Source of the DNA: Xenorhabdus nematophila ATCC 19061
GTDB lineage: Bacteria > Pseudomonadota > Gammaproteobacteria > Enterobacterales > Enterobacteriaceae
Reading direction: 5' to 3'
Length of the DNA stretch: 64,000 bases
Assembly: GCF_000252955.1 (NCBI RefSeq)
Contig: NC_014228.1
Coordinates: 3,752,701-3,816,700 of the forward strand
Part shown: one piece after another, positions 40,401-53,607 of the stretch
Numbering within the stretch: the stretch's first letter is position 1
Layout: the number at the start of each line of letters is the position of its first letter
Translations under genes and position numbers: made by a program
Notes under the pieces: model-generated
Database searches by the model: none
What the model was told of the DNA's origin: nothing
What the model saw: the letters and a program-made list of their open reading frames with translations, nothing else

Positions 40401-40747
40401 GGTTTAAACTGGCACAGGGAAAAACGGGCATTCCGGATTTTTAAGCCGTGGCGCAATGCCCCCAAAGTACCATAGGTACGTGAAGCCCTATCGGTGGCAT
40501 TGATATCCGCCTTCTTAAGCTGAGCAACCAATGCGGCTAAAAAGTGACGTTCAGAATCGACAGGAAAAACTTTGCAAAACTTTTCCCACTCTTTAGGTTG
40601 AGTATGCTGTACAAAAATCAGGACATCTTGCTCATACAGTGCCGATTCACGGTGATAACCTTCCGGCTTCCCTTGTACCCAGCCATTGCTCACCATTTGG
40701 GAAATAATATCGTCTTGAAAAATCTTTTCCTGCGTTGCGTCTTTCAT
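37493..40747 (-). CDS. hsdR: Type I restriction enzyme R subunit
   Basis: ATP-dependent translocase and nuclease of a type I restriction complex. The 1084 residues show the PD-(D/E)xK nuclease (Asp163, then Glu177-Leu-Lys179 in STLELKSEFKQA), Walker A QHSAGSGKSNS near 340, the DEAH box ADEAHSSQTGS near 450 and helicase motifs including QTGFDQPKL near 695, followed by an alpha-helical C-terminal part. All motifs appear intact. It is the last gene of the hsdM–hsdS–hsdR operon and is separated from hsdS by about 175 bp. A hairpin terminator follows. Confidence 0.94.
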   Translation of the reverse strand: MKDATQEKIFQDDIISQMVSNGWVQGKPEGYHRESALYEQDVLIFVQHTQPKEWEKFCKVFPVDSERHFLAALVAQLKKADINATDRASRTYGTLGALRHGLKIRNARFSLCQFKPEHGLNPDTLARYQQNICRIVPELVYSPYATKEHLDITGKQAKKWRIDLVLFINGLPVSTLELKSEFKQAVNSAIAQYKNTRQPKDPATKKLEPLLAFKRGALVHFAVSQYEVYMTTKLAGGETFFLPFNKGTHDGGAGNDIPDDPNRYATDYLWNEVLTPDNLLNIIGRFIHLQIEEKDDGQGYKSKKETLIFPRYHQWDVVTKLINTAVKEGTGNKYLIQHSAGSGKSNSIAWTAHQLSTLHDEQGNKQFHSVIVVTDRTVLDDQLQETIYQFEHKDGVVVRINHKEGNGSKSEKLAAALETSQPIIIVTIQTFSFVINAIENSTNLKERRYAVIADEAHSSQTGSTAGKLKEVLMKEDAGEIEPSSEDAINAMVAARSGSANLSYYAFTATPKAKTIELFGRRPHPDLPASKQNKPEAYHIYSMRQAIEEGFILDVLKNYTNYKVIYQLAQKVDAKDNEVDAGKAKIKLSHWVRLHDYNISQKVKVIVEHFKKNVIHLLSGQAKAMVATSSRKEAVRYKLAFDKYVTENGYSSIKAMVAFSGEVEFDSNDPDSFMLLDQKFTERGMNPDLKGREMRKAFDSDDYQVLLVANKFQTGFDQPKLCAMYVDKKLAGVECVQTLSRLNRIYPGKAESGTFVLDFFNEPQDVLDAFQPYYQVAELGDVSDPDKIFDLFEKLRSSGIFQWSEVEQFVAAFFTKNKSPAAISNICKPAVERWQKRYSSAIQAYVKAKAMFERTKKTDDAVLIANAENSLKDCTKEKDRLEIFKKDLGSFTRFYEFMSQIVDYDDRELEKLSLYARHLRPLLREKVVAEDEIDLNNVVMSHYRISKIRQQNLQLAETSAEYKLQPSNDIGTAKPKDKKEAFLSHIIERLNEVFMTDNLTDKDMISYAFTVRDKLTENKTVMSQIANNTREQAMLGDFPQAIDDAILSSSTAHQNQMMQLLSDPEKNRQFSRVIFDMLSVAKSLF

Positions 40748-40802
40748 TGTTTTGTATTTACTCTTTCAGTTCTGTCGACAATTAATAAACGTTCATCACC
40801 GA

Positions 40803-41024
40803 TTACTTTTTATTTTGTTTATCATTTAGAAGTTTCAATACATCCGTTAAATCTTTATCAACCTGAGAAGATGGTATGTCTATGATACGGCGGTATTTAT
40901 CATATTCCGGCCTGGCTTTTTGCTTATCTTGCTGTTGAGAAATCATGCCTGTATAAATGGCTTTGATATGCTGAATGATCGCTTGCTTGGTGGGTAACGG
41001 GTGCTTGCCAGTTGCGAATATCAA
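40803..41024 (-). other. Uncertain short frame overlapping the end of hsdS
   Basis: A 73-codon frame in another phase that overlaps the last 100 bp of hsdS and continues to 40803. The TTG start is weak; an internal ATG at 40946 would give about 47 residues (with QQQDKQKARPEYDKYRRI and a helical, charged end). No family is recognised. It could be a small gene, the shifted end of a longer hsdS, or chance. Confidence 0.25.
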
Positions 41025-42212
41025 TTTTGCCGGTAACTGCGGCGGAGATTAGGGAGGTACGGCGTTCTTGTAATAATTTAATCACCTTCTGTTGTTTTTC
41101 GAGTAGCATGTCAATTTTAGAAGTTTTCTGTCCGAGGAAATTAGCTATTTTTTCTGTTGATTTATAAGTGGTAATAGGTACAGGAAGTAACCCAATGAAA
41201 TCCCAACTAGCTCTTGGCATTTTTGAACCATAAGTGGAAGAATTAACTTGATCAATAAATGCGTCAGTAAGCATATAGTAATTTAAAAACTTGGGATGTA
41301 CTTTTAAACTATGAAGAACTAAAAACTCCGATGAACAAATACCTGAAAACTCCGCTAACCACGACTTAGCCAAGTAGGGTCGAAGCTTACCGAATAATAC
41401 ATCACCTTTTTTAAAAGAATTAGAGACACCTTCTGGCAACGCGTTTTTTGTCATAATATACTTGCCACTCTTACTAGAAATATTCTCCATCCCAACATAT
41501 TTTTCAGTAGATTGAGGAGCTTTATCCCCAGTTAGCGCTACTATATATTTCAGTCTTACTATATCCCATTCACTTGGAATATATCCCAACCACTCCACAC
41601 CAGAATCTTTCATCGGCACATCAAGATTCAGTCCTTTAGTCACAGCATGGCTAATTACTGCTTGACGTTTTTCTTTGAGTAACTTAATGAGTTGCTGTTG
41701 TTTTTCGATTAGAATATCGATTTTGGCGGTTTCGTGATCGAGGAAAGTGGAGATTAGAAGTCGCTCTGTTATTTCATTAGATACAGCAAAAAAATAGTTA
41801 CCCAGATTTTCTTGGGTCATACTTGGTAATGCTGTACTTGTCGAATAACGATCAAATTGAATGGTTACAGCTAAATAATATAAATACTTAGCATCCACAT
41901 CATCTCTCATTTCAGTGTAATACATCGTATCTACAGTCCAAAATGGCTCATTTACATATAATGGTTTGTCAATTGTGCCCTTTCGCCCAAGCAACACTGA
42001 CGGCTTGTCATACATGTATTGAGTAGAGAATGCAAACTGTCCTCCTGAACCTATTACCGGATAACCTGCATCTGACTGAACCATTTTGTAATCTTGACCA
42101 TTTCGGATGATTATCAAGTGCTTCAGACGACACACATTCCAATGTTTTGGTATTTTTCCCAACCACTCAACCCCAGAATCCTTATACTCCGGATACGCCC
42201 GATACTTACCCA

Positions 42213-42213
<1 letters not shown>
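40924..42213 (-). CDS. hsdS: Type I restriction-modification specificity subunit
   Basis: DNA-recognition subunit. It has two target recognition domains in tandem, each starting with the shared pattern KDSGVEWLG.IP..W…RLK (about residues 10 and 200) and each followed by a coiled-coil spacer (LIEKQQQLIKLLKEKRQAVI near 155–185 and LLEKQQKVIKLLQERRTSLI near 365–395). The second ends in VTGKIDIRNW, the normal end of the family; 30 further residues look unconserved and may be a shifted tail. The target sequence is bipartite but cannot be read from the protein. The ATG overlaps the hsdM stop codon by one base (TAATG). Confidence 0.92.
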
Positions 42214-44495
<2,282 letters not shown>

Positions 44496-44922
44496 AACAG
44501 CACATAAATTTGAGAAAGTTAATTGGGCTGATTACACATAAATGGTATTAATCAGCACGATGAAGATGTCACTAAACTCAGAGAAAAACGTATACTATTG
44601 CACACAATATTCTCTCAATTAATTTAATTATGGCAGCCAGTGGGAAAAGTGTGGGTAAATTTTTACCGAGTGGTGAATATTTATTATTTTTACCGGAAAT
44701 TTCTGGCTATAAAAATCATGGACAGATAGAATACCTTACTGAAATATCAATAAAAAGTGTGTTTATCCAACACATTACAATTGGGAAAACAACCCCTATA
44801 AATCAGCAACAAAATATCAATGATAAATCGCTCTGCTTAATGATTTTTGCTGCTGATATTATTATTTAAAATAATTATTACATTTAGCCTTTATTAGATA
44901 CCATCACTATTAAGGAAAGAAA

Positions 44923-45333
44923 ATGGATTCATCTAAGTATTCTGAAAAATGGCAAGAGCGGTTTGAGTTTTTTGAAAAAAATGGTTGCCCTTCTTCTAAA
45001 GGACACCAAGAAGCACTGAGAAAAGTCACTTTTTTTAAACGTATAAAAATAAGCATGAATTTCTTTGCCCTTTTCTTTGGTATTTTTTACTTTTTAATCC
45101 TTGGATTATGGAAAAAAGGACTGGCCTTATTAGGCATTGCCTTTGCAGTGTCTATCGCAATCGGAATTACCGAAGAAATAGTGGGCTATAATTTTTCCGA
45201 TGCTCTTTGGAACGGATTAGGCGCGGGATTTGCCATATTATATGGGTTCTCAGCAAATTACTCTTACTATCTAAAAGAAGTCAAAGGAGACAATAGCTGG
45301 AATCCGTTTAAAGGTATATTCACTAAACAATAA
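44923..45333 (+). CDS. DUF2628 family inner-membrane protein (YigF-like)
   Basis: A 136-residue protein of the DUF2628 family. A soluble start with YSEKWQERFEFFEKNGCPSS is followed by the hallmark KRIKISMNFFALFFGIFYFLILGLWKKG and two or three hydrophobic segments (about 45–130), then YYLKEVKGDNSWNPFKGI. Close to E. coli YigF as I remember it. Function unknown. AAGGAAAGAAA precedes the ATG and an intrinsic terminator follows. Confidence 0.8.
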   Translation: MDSSKYSEKWQERFEFFEKNGCPSSKGHQEALRKVTFFKRIKISMNFFALFFGIFYFLILGLWKKGLALLGIAFAVSIAIGITEEIVGYNFSDALWNGLGAGFAILYGFSANYSYYLKEVKGDNSWNPFKGIFTKQ

Positions 45334-45345
45334 ATAGCATTGTGA

Positions 45346-45373
45346 AGATAGCAGATATTAAAACCTGCTATCT
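45346..45373 (+). terminator. Intrinsic terminator after the DUF2628 gene
   Basis: Arms AGATAGCAG (45346–45354) and CTGCTATCT (45365–45373) followed by a run of T. Confidence 0.9.
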
Positions 45374-45633
45374 TTTTTTCTATATGACTAAAAATTTACA
45401 ATCCAGATAATAGAATAACGATAAAATCAATCTTCTGAAATACGAAAATTATCAGATAAATATTCTATTGATGCGCATATGAAAACAAAGAGTTACACAA
45501 TAGCAATATAGGCATCGCCTTTCAGCACTCATACTCATCACCAAAGGCAGTGACGTACTCGGTGGATTCCACTCTTAAGCCTAAAACGTGTTAACATTAA
45601 AACTATTAACATCGTGTAGGCGTGAGAGATGTA

Positions 45634-46146
45634 ATGGAAATTATCAATCAAAAAAAGTTACTGGCACAGGCAGAAACAATCTGTTTATCTAGAGGGGTTC
45701 GCTTGACACCTCAACGTCTTGAAATTCTTCGTTTAATTACGGAACAACCCGGCGCGATCAGCGCTTATGATTTGCTGGATCTATTGCGCGAAGTCGAACC
45801 TCAAGCTAAACCTCCAACGGTTTACCGTGGGTTAGAGTTTCTACTGGAGCAGGGTTTTATTCATAAAATAGAATCTACAAACAGCTATGTTCTTTGTCAT
45901 CACTTTGAAGAACCCAGCCATACTTCGGCTATGTTTATCTGTGAAAGTTGCGGCTCTGTAACCGAAAAGGATGCAAAAGATATTGAATCTACCATTCAAC
46001 AACTCGCGCAAGGTACAGGATTTCATTTGTACAATAGTGTGATAGAAGTGCACGGGTTATGTTTTTCCTGTCATGAAATCAATTCTTGTACAGAACACGA
46101 TACATGCCAGCACAACCATACTGCTGAAAAAAATAAAAAGAAATAA
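45634..46146 (+). CDS. zur: Zinc uptake regulator Zur
   Basis: Fur-family repressor of zinc uptake genes with zinc as co-repressor. The winged helix is at about 5–80 (RLTPQRLEILRLI, KPPTVYRGLEFLLEQGFIHKIES) and the metal-binding dimer domain has HHFEEPSHTSAMFICESCG and the second cysteine pair in GLCFSCHE. The ATG at 45634 has GAGAG five bases before it; the GTG at 45622 would add four residues. From 45634 the protein has 170 residues (E. coli 171). It is convergent with lexA and sits between the hsd/DUF2628 block and lexA, near its E. coli neighbourhood. Confidence 0.94.
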   Translation: MEIINQKKLLAQAETICLSRGVRLTPQRLEILRLITEQPGAISAYDLLDLLREVEPQAKPPTVYRGLEFLLEQGFIHKIESTNSYVLCHHFEEPSHTSAMFICESCGSVTEKDAKDIESTIQQLAQGTGFHLYNSVIEVHGLCFSCHEINSCTEHDTCQHNHTAEKNKKK

Positions 46147-46163
46147 AACCAGAGAATCTGGTT
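46147..46163 (+). terminator. Small hairpin after zur
   Basis: Arms AACCAGA (46147–46153) and TCTGGTT (46157–46163) with a 3-base loop directly after the zur stop codon; no T-run, so weak. Confidence 0.4.
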
Positions 46164-46287
46164 GGACGGTAAGGCGGCCATTACTCATATTTCCATGTAT
46201 TCTCAAGTTCCCGCTGAACTCAGGTTTAACGGGTACTGGGAAAATGACCGCCCCAGAATGGCAAAGTGCAATTATCCGTTTTTACAA

Positions 46288-46905
46288 TCAGAACCAGTCT
46301 CCGCTACGAATAACACCCACTGCCAATCCTTCAATAGTGAAATTCTGTTTGCTTAAATCAACAACAATGAGTTCGAATTCCGGATTTTCAGCAATCAACT
46401 CAATTCTGTTTCCCGCTTGTCTGAAACGTTTTACTGTGACTTCATCTTCAATGCGCGCCACAATGACTTGCCCATTATGAACATCCTGTGTTTTATGCAC
46501 AGCAAGTAAATCCCCGTCCATAATACCGATGTCTTTCATTGACATGCCACTGACACGCAATAGAAAATCAGCACTTGGTTTAAATAATTCAGGATCAACC
46601 TTATAGTGACTTTCGATATGTTCCTGAGCCAGCAGTGGTTCGCCAGCAGCAACACGACCAATTAACGGTAATCCCGCTCCTTCATTTTCCGCTTCGCGAA
46701 GCAAACGGATACCTCTGGATGCACCAGAAATAATCTCTATCACCCCTTTACGCGCCAGTGCTTTTAAATGCTCTTCCGCCGCGTTGGGTGACCGAAAACC
46801 AAGACGCGCGGCAATTTCAGCACGTGTCGGTGGCATTCCCGTTTGCGAAATATGGTCACGCACCAAGTTATAAACTTGTTGCTGCCTGGCAGTTAGTGCT
46901 TTCAT
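46288..46905 (-). CDS. lexA: SOS repressor LexA
   Basis: Repressor of the SOS regulon that cleaves itself when RecA filaments form. Winged helix 1–70 ([23 protein letters not shown]), cleavage bond Ala87–Gly88 in VAAGEP, catalytic Ser122 in SGMSMKDIG and Lys159 in VTVKRF, each three positions later than in E. coli because of three extra residues (205 against 202). Two LexA boxes lie directly upstream, so it is autoregulated. Confidence 0.98.
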   Translation of the reverse strand: MKALTARQQQVYNLVRDHISQTGMPPTRAEIAARLGFRSPNAAEEHLKALARKGVIEIISGASRGIRLLREAENEGAGLPLIGRVAAGEPLLAQEHIESHYKVDPELFKPSADFLLRVSGMSMKDIGIMDGDLLAVHKTQDVHNGQVIVARIEDEVTVKRFRQAGNRIELIAENPEFELIVVDLSKQNFTIEGLAVGVIRSGDWF

Positions 46906-46913
46906 TTCGCCCC

Positions 46914-46950
46914 CTGTTTGTTTATACAGTCCGACTGTGAGTATATACAG
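46914..46950 (-). promoter_or_regulatory. Tandem LexA boxes of lexA
   Basis: Two CTG-N10-CAG boxes at 46914–46929 and 46935–46950, with centres 21 bp apart as in E. coli. The second reads CTGTATATACTCACAG on the minus strand, close to the consensus. Confidence 0.95.
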
Positions 46951-46993
46951 GTAAATCCGAATTGGGAACCTGTCAGCACGTAAAAGCAGCTAA

Positions 46994-47022
46994 ATAGCGT
47001 GTTTCTTATTAAAACACGCTAT
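46994..47022 (-). terminator. Hairpin after dgkA
   Basis: Perfect 11-bp arms ATAGCGTGTTT (46994–47004) and AAACACGCTAT (47012–47022), starting one base after the dgkA stop codon on the minus strand; the tail is TTAGCTGCTTTTA. Confidence 0.75.
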
Positions 47023-47023
47023 A

Positions 47024-47395
47024 TCAACGCATAAAATGCGACCAAAGGATAACTCCCCAGATAAACAACGCCAGAAGTAAGGTAAGCAATACCGCCGCTG
47101 AGCCCATATCTTTCGCCCGGCCTGATAATTCATGATATTCACTGCCTATACGATCTACCACCGCTTCTATTGCGCTATTGAGGATTTCGACAATCACGAC
47201 CAACATTACAGAGCCGATAAGCAAGATTCTTTGGCATATGCCAAGGTCTAAAGAAAATGCAATCATGATTCCCAATATGGCAACAATAACCTCCTGCCGA
47301 AACGCCGCTTCATTTTGCCATGCGGCTTTGATTCCTTTCGCTGAATATCCCGCCGCTTTAATAATGCGGGTTAAACCTGTTGATTGATTTGCCAT
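47024..47395 (-). CDS. dgkA: Diacylglycerol kinase
   Basis: Small trimeric inner-membrane kinase that recycles diacylglycerol left over from osmoregulated glucan and lipid A modification. The 123 residues have three helices and the catalytic block NSAIEAVVDRIGSEYHELSGRAKDMGSAAV (Glu69/Glu76-type residues). Divergent from plsB, next to lexA, as in E. coli. Confidence 0.96.
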   Translation of the reverse strand: MANQSTGLTRIIKAAGYSAKGIKAAWQNEAAFRQEVIVAILGIMIAFSLDLGICQRILLIGSVMLVVIVEILNSAIEAVVDRIGSEYHELSGRAKDMGSAAVLLTLLLALFIWGVILWSHFMR

Positions 47396-47531
47396 AAGAA
47401 TTTTCTTTAAAAACCCAGTAATTGTATAGTTATATAACTTTTCGCCTTTATTATTGTCTTATTTCCACAGATCTCAAAATCTGTTTCTGGTATCCTTGCG
47501 ACGCGTTGCTAACAAGAGGCTTAAAGCAGTT

Positions 47532-50000
47532 ATGTCAGGCTGGCGTAAAATATATTATAAACTATTGAATTTACCACTAAAATTACTAGTCAAAAGTAAA
47601 CTTATCCCTACAGATCCTCTTGCAGAGCTGTGTCTTGATACGACACGGCCGATTTTGTACGTACTCCCGTACCACTCAAAAACAGACTTATTGACCCTGC
47701 GTCAACAATGTCTGGCGCAAGATCTGCCGGATCCGTTGAATCCTTTGGAAATTGGTGACACACAACTTCCCAGTTGTGTCTTTATTGATAACGGGCCACG
47801 TGTGTTCCGTTGCTATGCACCAAAACACGAATCTGTAAAGATTTTTCATTTCTATCTGGACTTGCATCGCAACAACCCCGATTTGAATATTCAGATGGTG
47901 CCCGTCTCCGTGATGTTTGGTCGCTCTCCGGGGCGTGAAGGGCATGAGGGTAATACAGCACCGCAGTTACGTCTGCTAAATGGTGTGCAGAAGTTTTTTG
48001 CGATCCTATGGCTTGGGCGAGACAGTTTTGTGCGTTTCTCCACACCTGTTTCTCTGCGCAAGATGGCAGATGAGCACGGTACAGACGATATCATCGCCAA
48101 TAAACTCGCCCGTGTTGCACGGATGCACTATTCCCGTCAACGCCTCGCGGCCGTTGGCCCGCGTTTGCCGGCCAGGCAGGATTTGTTCAAAAAGTTGCTG
48201 GCATCAAAAGCAATAGAAAAAGCCATTGCTGATGAAGTGCGCAGCAAGAAAATTTCGCCTGACAAGGCGAAACAAAACGCCATCAATATGTTGGAAGAAA
48301 TTGCGGCTGACTTCTCCTATGAAACAGTTCGATTAACCGATCGTGTTTTGAGTTGGACATGGAACCGTTTATATCAGGGCATCAATGTTCATAATGCCGA
48401 ACGAATTCGTCAGTTGGCACAGGATGGCCATGAACTGGTTTATGTTCCATGCCACCGCAGCCATATGGATTACCTGCTGCTCTCATATGTCCTTTATCAC
48501 CAAGGGCTGGTTCCACCACATATTGCCGCAGGAATTAACCTGAATTTCTGGCCTGCCGGCCCGATTTTCCGCCGCCTTGGCGCATTCTTTATTCGTCGTA
48601 CGTTTAAAGGCAATAAGCTCTATTCGACGATTTTCCGCGAATATCTCGGCGAGCTGTTTGCCCGTGGTTATTCGGTCGAATACTTCGTTGAAGGTGGCCG
48701 TTCCCGTACTGGCCGTTTACTTGATCCGAAAACCGGTACGCTCTCTATGACATTGCAGGCAATGTTACGTGGAGAGTCCCGACCAATCACTATTGTGCCC
48801 ATCTATATTGGCTATGAGCACGTGATGGAAGTGGCGACTTACGCCAAAGAACTGCGCGGTGCGACCAAAGAAAAAGAAGGCTTTTTCCAAATGGTGCGGG
48901 GTTTGCGCAAGCTGCGTAATCTGGGGCAAGGTTATGTGAATTTTGGCGAACCCATTCCGTTGGTACAATACCTTAACCACCATGTCCCTGAATGGCGTGA
49001 TTCCATTGACCCAATAGAATCCCAGCGTCCAACCTGGCTGAATCCAACAGTCAGTAAGCTGGCTGACAATATTATGGTCAGAATCAATAATGCCGCGGCA
49101 GCTAATGCGATTAACTTGTGTACCACAGCATTGTTGTCATCACGTCAGCGAGCACTTACTCGTGAACAACTGATTGAACAGTTGGAATGTTATCTGCAAT
49201 TACTGCGCAATGTGCCTTATACCGACGATATCACGGTGCCAAACAAAACGGCAGAAGAATTGCTGGATCATGCCTTATTGATAGATAAGTTCGAGGTCGA
49301 AAAAGACAGTATGGGGGATATCATTATCCTGCCACGTGAAAGTGCTGTATTGATGACCTATTATCGCAACAATATTCAGCACTTGCTGATCCTGCCATCG
49401 CTGATTACCAGCATTGTCATGCATCACCGCCGTATTAGTCGCAGTGAATTACTCCGGCAGGTTGCGTTGATTTACCCGCTGCTCAAACAAGAGCTTTTCA
49501 TGCGCTACAGCAAGGAAACGCTCTCTGAAGTGGTTAATACTCTGATTGATGAACTGGCACGCCAATATCTTATCTGTAATAAAGAGCAAGAAATGCTGGT
49601 GCTGAACCCTGCCCGCATTCGCCCGTTACAGTTGTTGGCTGCCGGTATCAGGGAAACACTGCAACGTTATGCCATTACGCTTTCTTTATTAAATGCCACT
49701 CCTGAAATCAGCCGTGGTGTACTGGAAAAAGAGAGCAGAATGCTGGCACAGCGTTTATCGGTGTTGCACGGTATCAATGCCCCGGAATTCTTTGATAAGG
49801 CAGTATTCGCTTGTTCAGTCAACACACTGCGTGAAGAAGGTTATATTCAGGACAGCGGCGATATGATTTCTACCCGCGCCCAGGAACTCTATCATGTGTT
49901 GAGCGAATTGATGTCACCAGAGATTCGATTGACAATTGAAAGTGTCAGTATGCCACCAGAGCAAAATGAACCTGAACAATCAGTGGAAGAGCAGCAATAA
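47532..50000 (+). CDS. plsB: Glycerol-3-phosphate 1-O-acyltransferase PlsB
   Basis: Inner-membrane enzyme that makes lysophosphatidic acid from glycerol-3-phosphate and acyl-ACP or acyl-CoA, the first step of phospholipid synthesis. The HX4D motif is in [13 protein letters not shown] near 305, followed by GAFFIRR and [10 protein letters not shown] and IPIYIGYE-type blocks. The ATG at 47532 gives [19 protein letters not shown], aligned with E. coli, and 822 residues; a TTG frame from 47454 is open but not conserved in my memory of current annotation. The C-terminal end is about 15 residues longer than in E. coli and rich in Glu/Gln. Confidence 0.96.
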   Translation: MSGWRKIYYKLLNLPLKLLVKSKLIPTDPLAELCLDTTRPILYVLPYHSKTDLLTLRQQCLAQDLPDPLNPLEIGDTQLPSCVFIDNGPRVFRCYAPKHESVKIFHFYLDLHRNNPDLNIQMVPVSVMFGRSPGREGHEGNTAPQLRLLNGVQKFFAILWLGRDSFVRFSTPVSLRKMADEHGTDDIIANKLARVARMHYSRQRLAAVGPRLPARQDLFKKLLASKAIEKAIADEVRSKKISPDKAKQNAINMLEEIAADFSYETVRLTDRVLSWTWNRLYQGINVHNAERIRQLAQDGHELVYVPCHRSHMDYLLLSYVLYHQGLVPPHIAAGINLNFWPAGPIFRRLGAFFIRRTFKGNKLYSTIFREYLGELFARGYSVEYFVEGGRSRTGRLLDPKTGTLSMTLQAMLRGESRPITIVPIYIGYEHVMEVATYAKELRGATKEKEGFFQMVRGLRKLRNLGQGYVNFGEPIPLVQYLNHHVPEWRDSIDPIESQRPTWLNPTVSKLADNIMVRINNAAAANAINLCTTALLSSRQRALTREQLIEQLECYLQLLRNVPYTDDITVPNKTAEELLDHALLIDKFEVEKDSMGDIIILPRESAVLMTYYRNNIQHLLILPSLITSIVMHHRRISRSELLRQVALIYPLLKQELFMRYSKETLSEVVNTLIDELARQYLICNKEQEMLVLNPARIRPLQLLAAGIRETLQRYAITLSLLNATPEISRGVLEKESRMLAQRLSVLHGINAPEFFDKAVFACSVNTLREEGYIQDSGDMISTRAQELYHVLSELMSPEIRLTIESVSMPPEQNEPEQSVEEQQ

Positions 50001-50016
50001 CACTGTAAGGCTAATA

Positions 50017-50048
50017 TATACTCAATAGATTTCAAGATGAAGGGTATA
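50017..50048. repeat. Short palindromic intergenic repeat, internally deleted copy
   Basis: TATACTCAATAGATTTCAAG to GAAGGGTATA: imperfect terminal inverted ends (TATACTC/GGGTATA). It resembles the repeat at 12007–12076 and the TATACCC…GGGTATA family I recall from Photorhabdus and Xenorhabdus. Confidence 0.5.
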
Positions 50049-50050
50049 CA

Positions 50051-50072
50051 AACGGGCGGAATACCGCCCGTT
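50051..50072. terminator. Bidirectional hairpin between plsB and ubiA
   Basis: Arms AACGGGCGG (50051–50059) and CCGCCCGTT (50064–50072) with a 4-base loop between two convergent genes. No T-run on the plus side; GTATACCC on the minus side. Confidence 0.6.
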
Positions 50073-50118
50073 ATATGATTAAGAACGCATTACACACATG
50101 ACACATGTATGGGTTGCA

Positions 50119-50985
50119 TTAAACATAGCTGCAAAAAATACCAAGGAATAAAATAATACCCACGTAATTATTATTCATAAAGGCCTGAAAGCAGAGTGCT
50201 CTCTCCCGGCCTGCAATCAATTTCTGCTGATAAATAAACAACGCAGCAGCCAATAATATCGTCCAGTAATATATTCCCCCCAGATTAATCATATTGCCGA
50301 CTGATACTAAAATAACCAACATGATGAACTGCAAAATACCAATAATCAGTTTGTCAAAGCGCCCAAAAAGTACGGCGGTCGATTTAACCCCAATTTTCAG
50401 GTCATCATCCCGATCCACCATGGCATACTGTGTATCATAAATCACTGACCAAATAACGTTGGCCAAAAATAGTAACCAACATTCTAAAGGTAAGGACTCA
50501 CTTACAGCAGCGAATGCCATAGGAATGGACCAACCGTAAGCCGCGCCCAGAACAACTTGCGGCAGGTGACTGACTCGTTTAACAAAAGGATAAATCCAGG
50601 CGAGCGCTAATCCTACAATTGACAGCGCCATCGTCATTTTATTTAACGTCAGAACCAGCGCAAAAGAAATAAATACCAATGTGGCAAACAAGATTTTGCT
50701 TTCTTTTTCGGTAATGTCACCACTGGGAAGGGGCCTGGATTTTGTCCGTTCTACGTATCCATCAAATTTTCTGTCTGCAAAATCATTAATGCAGCAGCCT
50801 GCGGCACGCATCGAAAACACACCAATCGTAAATACTAACAAAACATGTAAATCCGGCATGCCTTTCGCAGCGATCCATAACGCCCAATATGTTGGCCATA
50901 ATAATAATAATGCACCAATGGGTTTATTGACACGCATTAAACGGCAATAAGCGCGCCATTTATTCTGCGTCATACTGACCTCCAA
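50119..50985 (-). CDS. ubiA: 4-hydroxybenzoate octaprenyltransferase UbiA
   Basis: Inner-membrane prenyltransferase that joins a polyprenyl chain to 4-hydroxybenzoate, the second step of ubiquinone synthesis. The 288 residues have the two Asp-rich motifs [10 protein letters not shown] near 72 and [12 protein letters not shown] near 190, and eight to nine helices. It starts one base after the ubiC stop codon, so the two are one operon as in E. coli. ATG 50985 and 50973 are both possible starts; the first gives the usual length. Confidence 0.96.
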   Translation of the reverse strand: MEVSMTQNKWRAYCRLMRVNKPIGALLLLWPTYWALWIAAKGMPDLHVLLVFTIGVFSMRAAGCCINDFADRKFDGYVERTKSRPLPSGDITEKESKILFATLVFISFALVLTLNKMTMALSIVGLALAWIYPFVKRVSHLPQVVLGAAYGWSIPMAFAAVSESLPLECWLLFLANVIWSVIYDTQYAMVDRDDDLKIGVKSTAVLFGRFDKLIIGILQFIMLVILVSVGNMINLGGIYYWTILLAAALFIYQQKLIAGRERALCFQAFMNNNYVGIILFLGIFCSYV

Positions 50986-50986
50986 T

Positions 50987-51514
50987 CTATTTCTCCCCTT
51001 TTGCTATGTTAATTTTATATACAGGTGATGCCGGCAAAAAAACCTCTGTGAGTAACAGTGGCTTACCTGATAGCCTCAATAAAGAACGTCGCGCCCAGTG
51101 CTGCTCCTGTTGGCCTATTTGAATATAATCCCGTGTCAGATTATTACCACTAAAAAGATAACGTCCGAGTGGAATAGTGCCTACATCAACCAATTTTCTA
51201 TCTGGGCCAGTTAATGTTTCTGCCGGAATCACCGTACGTCCTAACAACCACGGGATGTTATCCCCATATAAAACAATTTCACGCAACCAATATTTTTCAC
51301 TTGCAGGTAAGTGTTCACTTTCATCTCCAAGCTCTTCTGCTGTGATAAAACATTCCCGATAAGGGACAACCGATACCTGTTGGCAATATTGTTCAAAACG
51401 GCGTGTCATTGAACCGACTTCCATCAGCCAATCTAAAACTGATTCAGGAAGATCAACCTCATCTGTCGAAAACCAGCGGATAGGCATTGAAGTGAATATT
51501 GTGTCATCTGCCAT
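50987..51514 (-). CDS. ubiC: Chorismate pyruvate-lyase UbiC
   Basis: Cytoplasmic lyase that converts chorismate to 4-hydroxybenzoate and pyruvate. Conserved blocks: [18 protein letters not shown] near 27, the [11 protein letters not shown] and [10 protein letters not shown] blocks with the ligand arginine, PLGRYLF and the end [14 protein letters not shown]. The ATG at 51514 (GGGAAAATGAC before it) gives 175 residues; a 15-codon upstream extension is open but not conserved. First gene of ubiCA. Confidence 0.95.
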   Translation of the reverse strand: MADDTIFTSMPIRWFSTDEVDLPESVLDWLMEVGSMTRRFEQYCQQVSVVPYRECFITAEELGDESEHLPASEKYWLREIVLYGDNIPWLLGRTVIPAETLTGPDRKLVDVGTIPLGRYLFSGNNLTRDYIQIGQQEQHWARRSLLRLSGKPLLLTEVFLPASPVYKINIAKGEK

Positions 51515-51695
51515 GTCATTTTCCCATTGCGGGGAGCATCTCTTTCCCCGACTGCACAACGATGGTGAATGAGGATATCATGTCGCAGACCAATAAAATA
51601 AAAAGTTGATTACAAATTATGGAAATAATAACAACCTTGCCCCAATAATTACCTTTATTGAGGCAAAGCGGAATTAAATAGGATAGGAAGTCAGA

Positions 51696-53607
<1,912 letters not shown>

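Noticed and set aside
44630..44869. 79-codon plus-strand frame upstream of the DUF2628 gene
   Set aside because: No ribosome site before the ATG, no family pattern and an unusual composition; lies in the hsdM promoter area.
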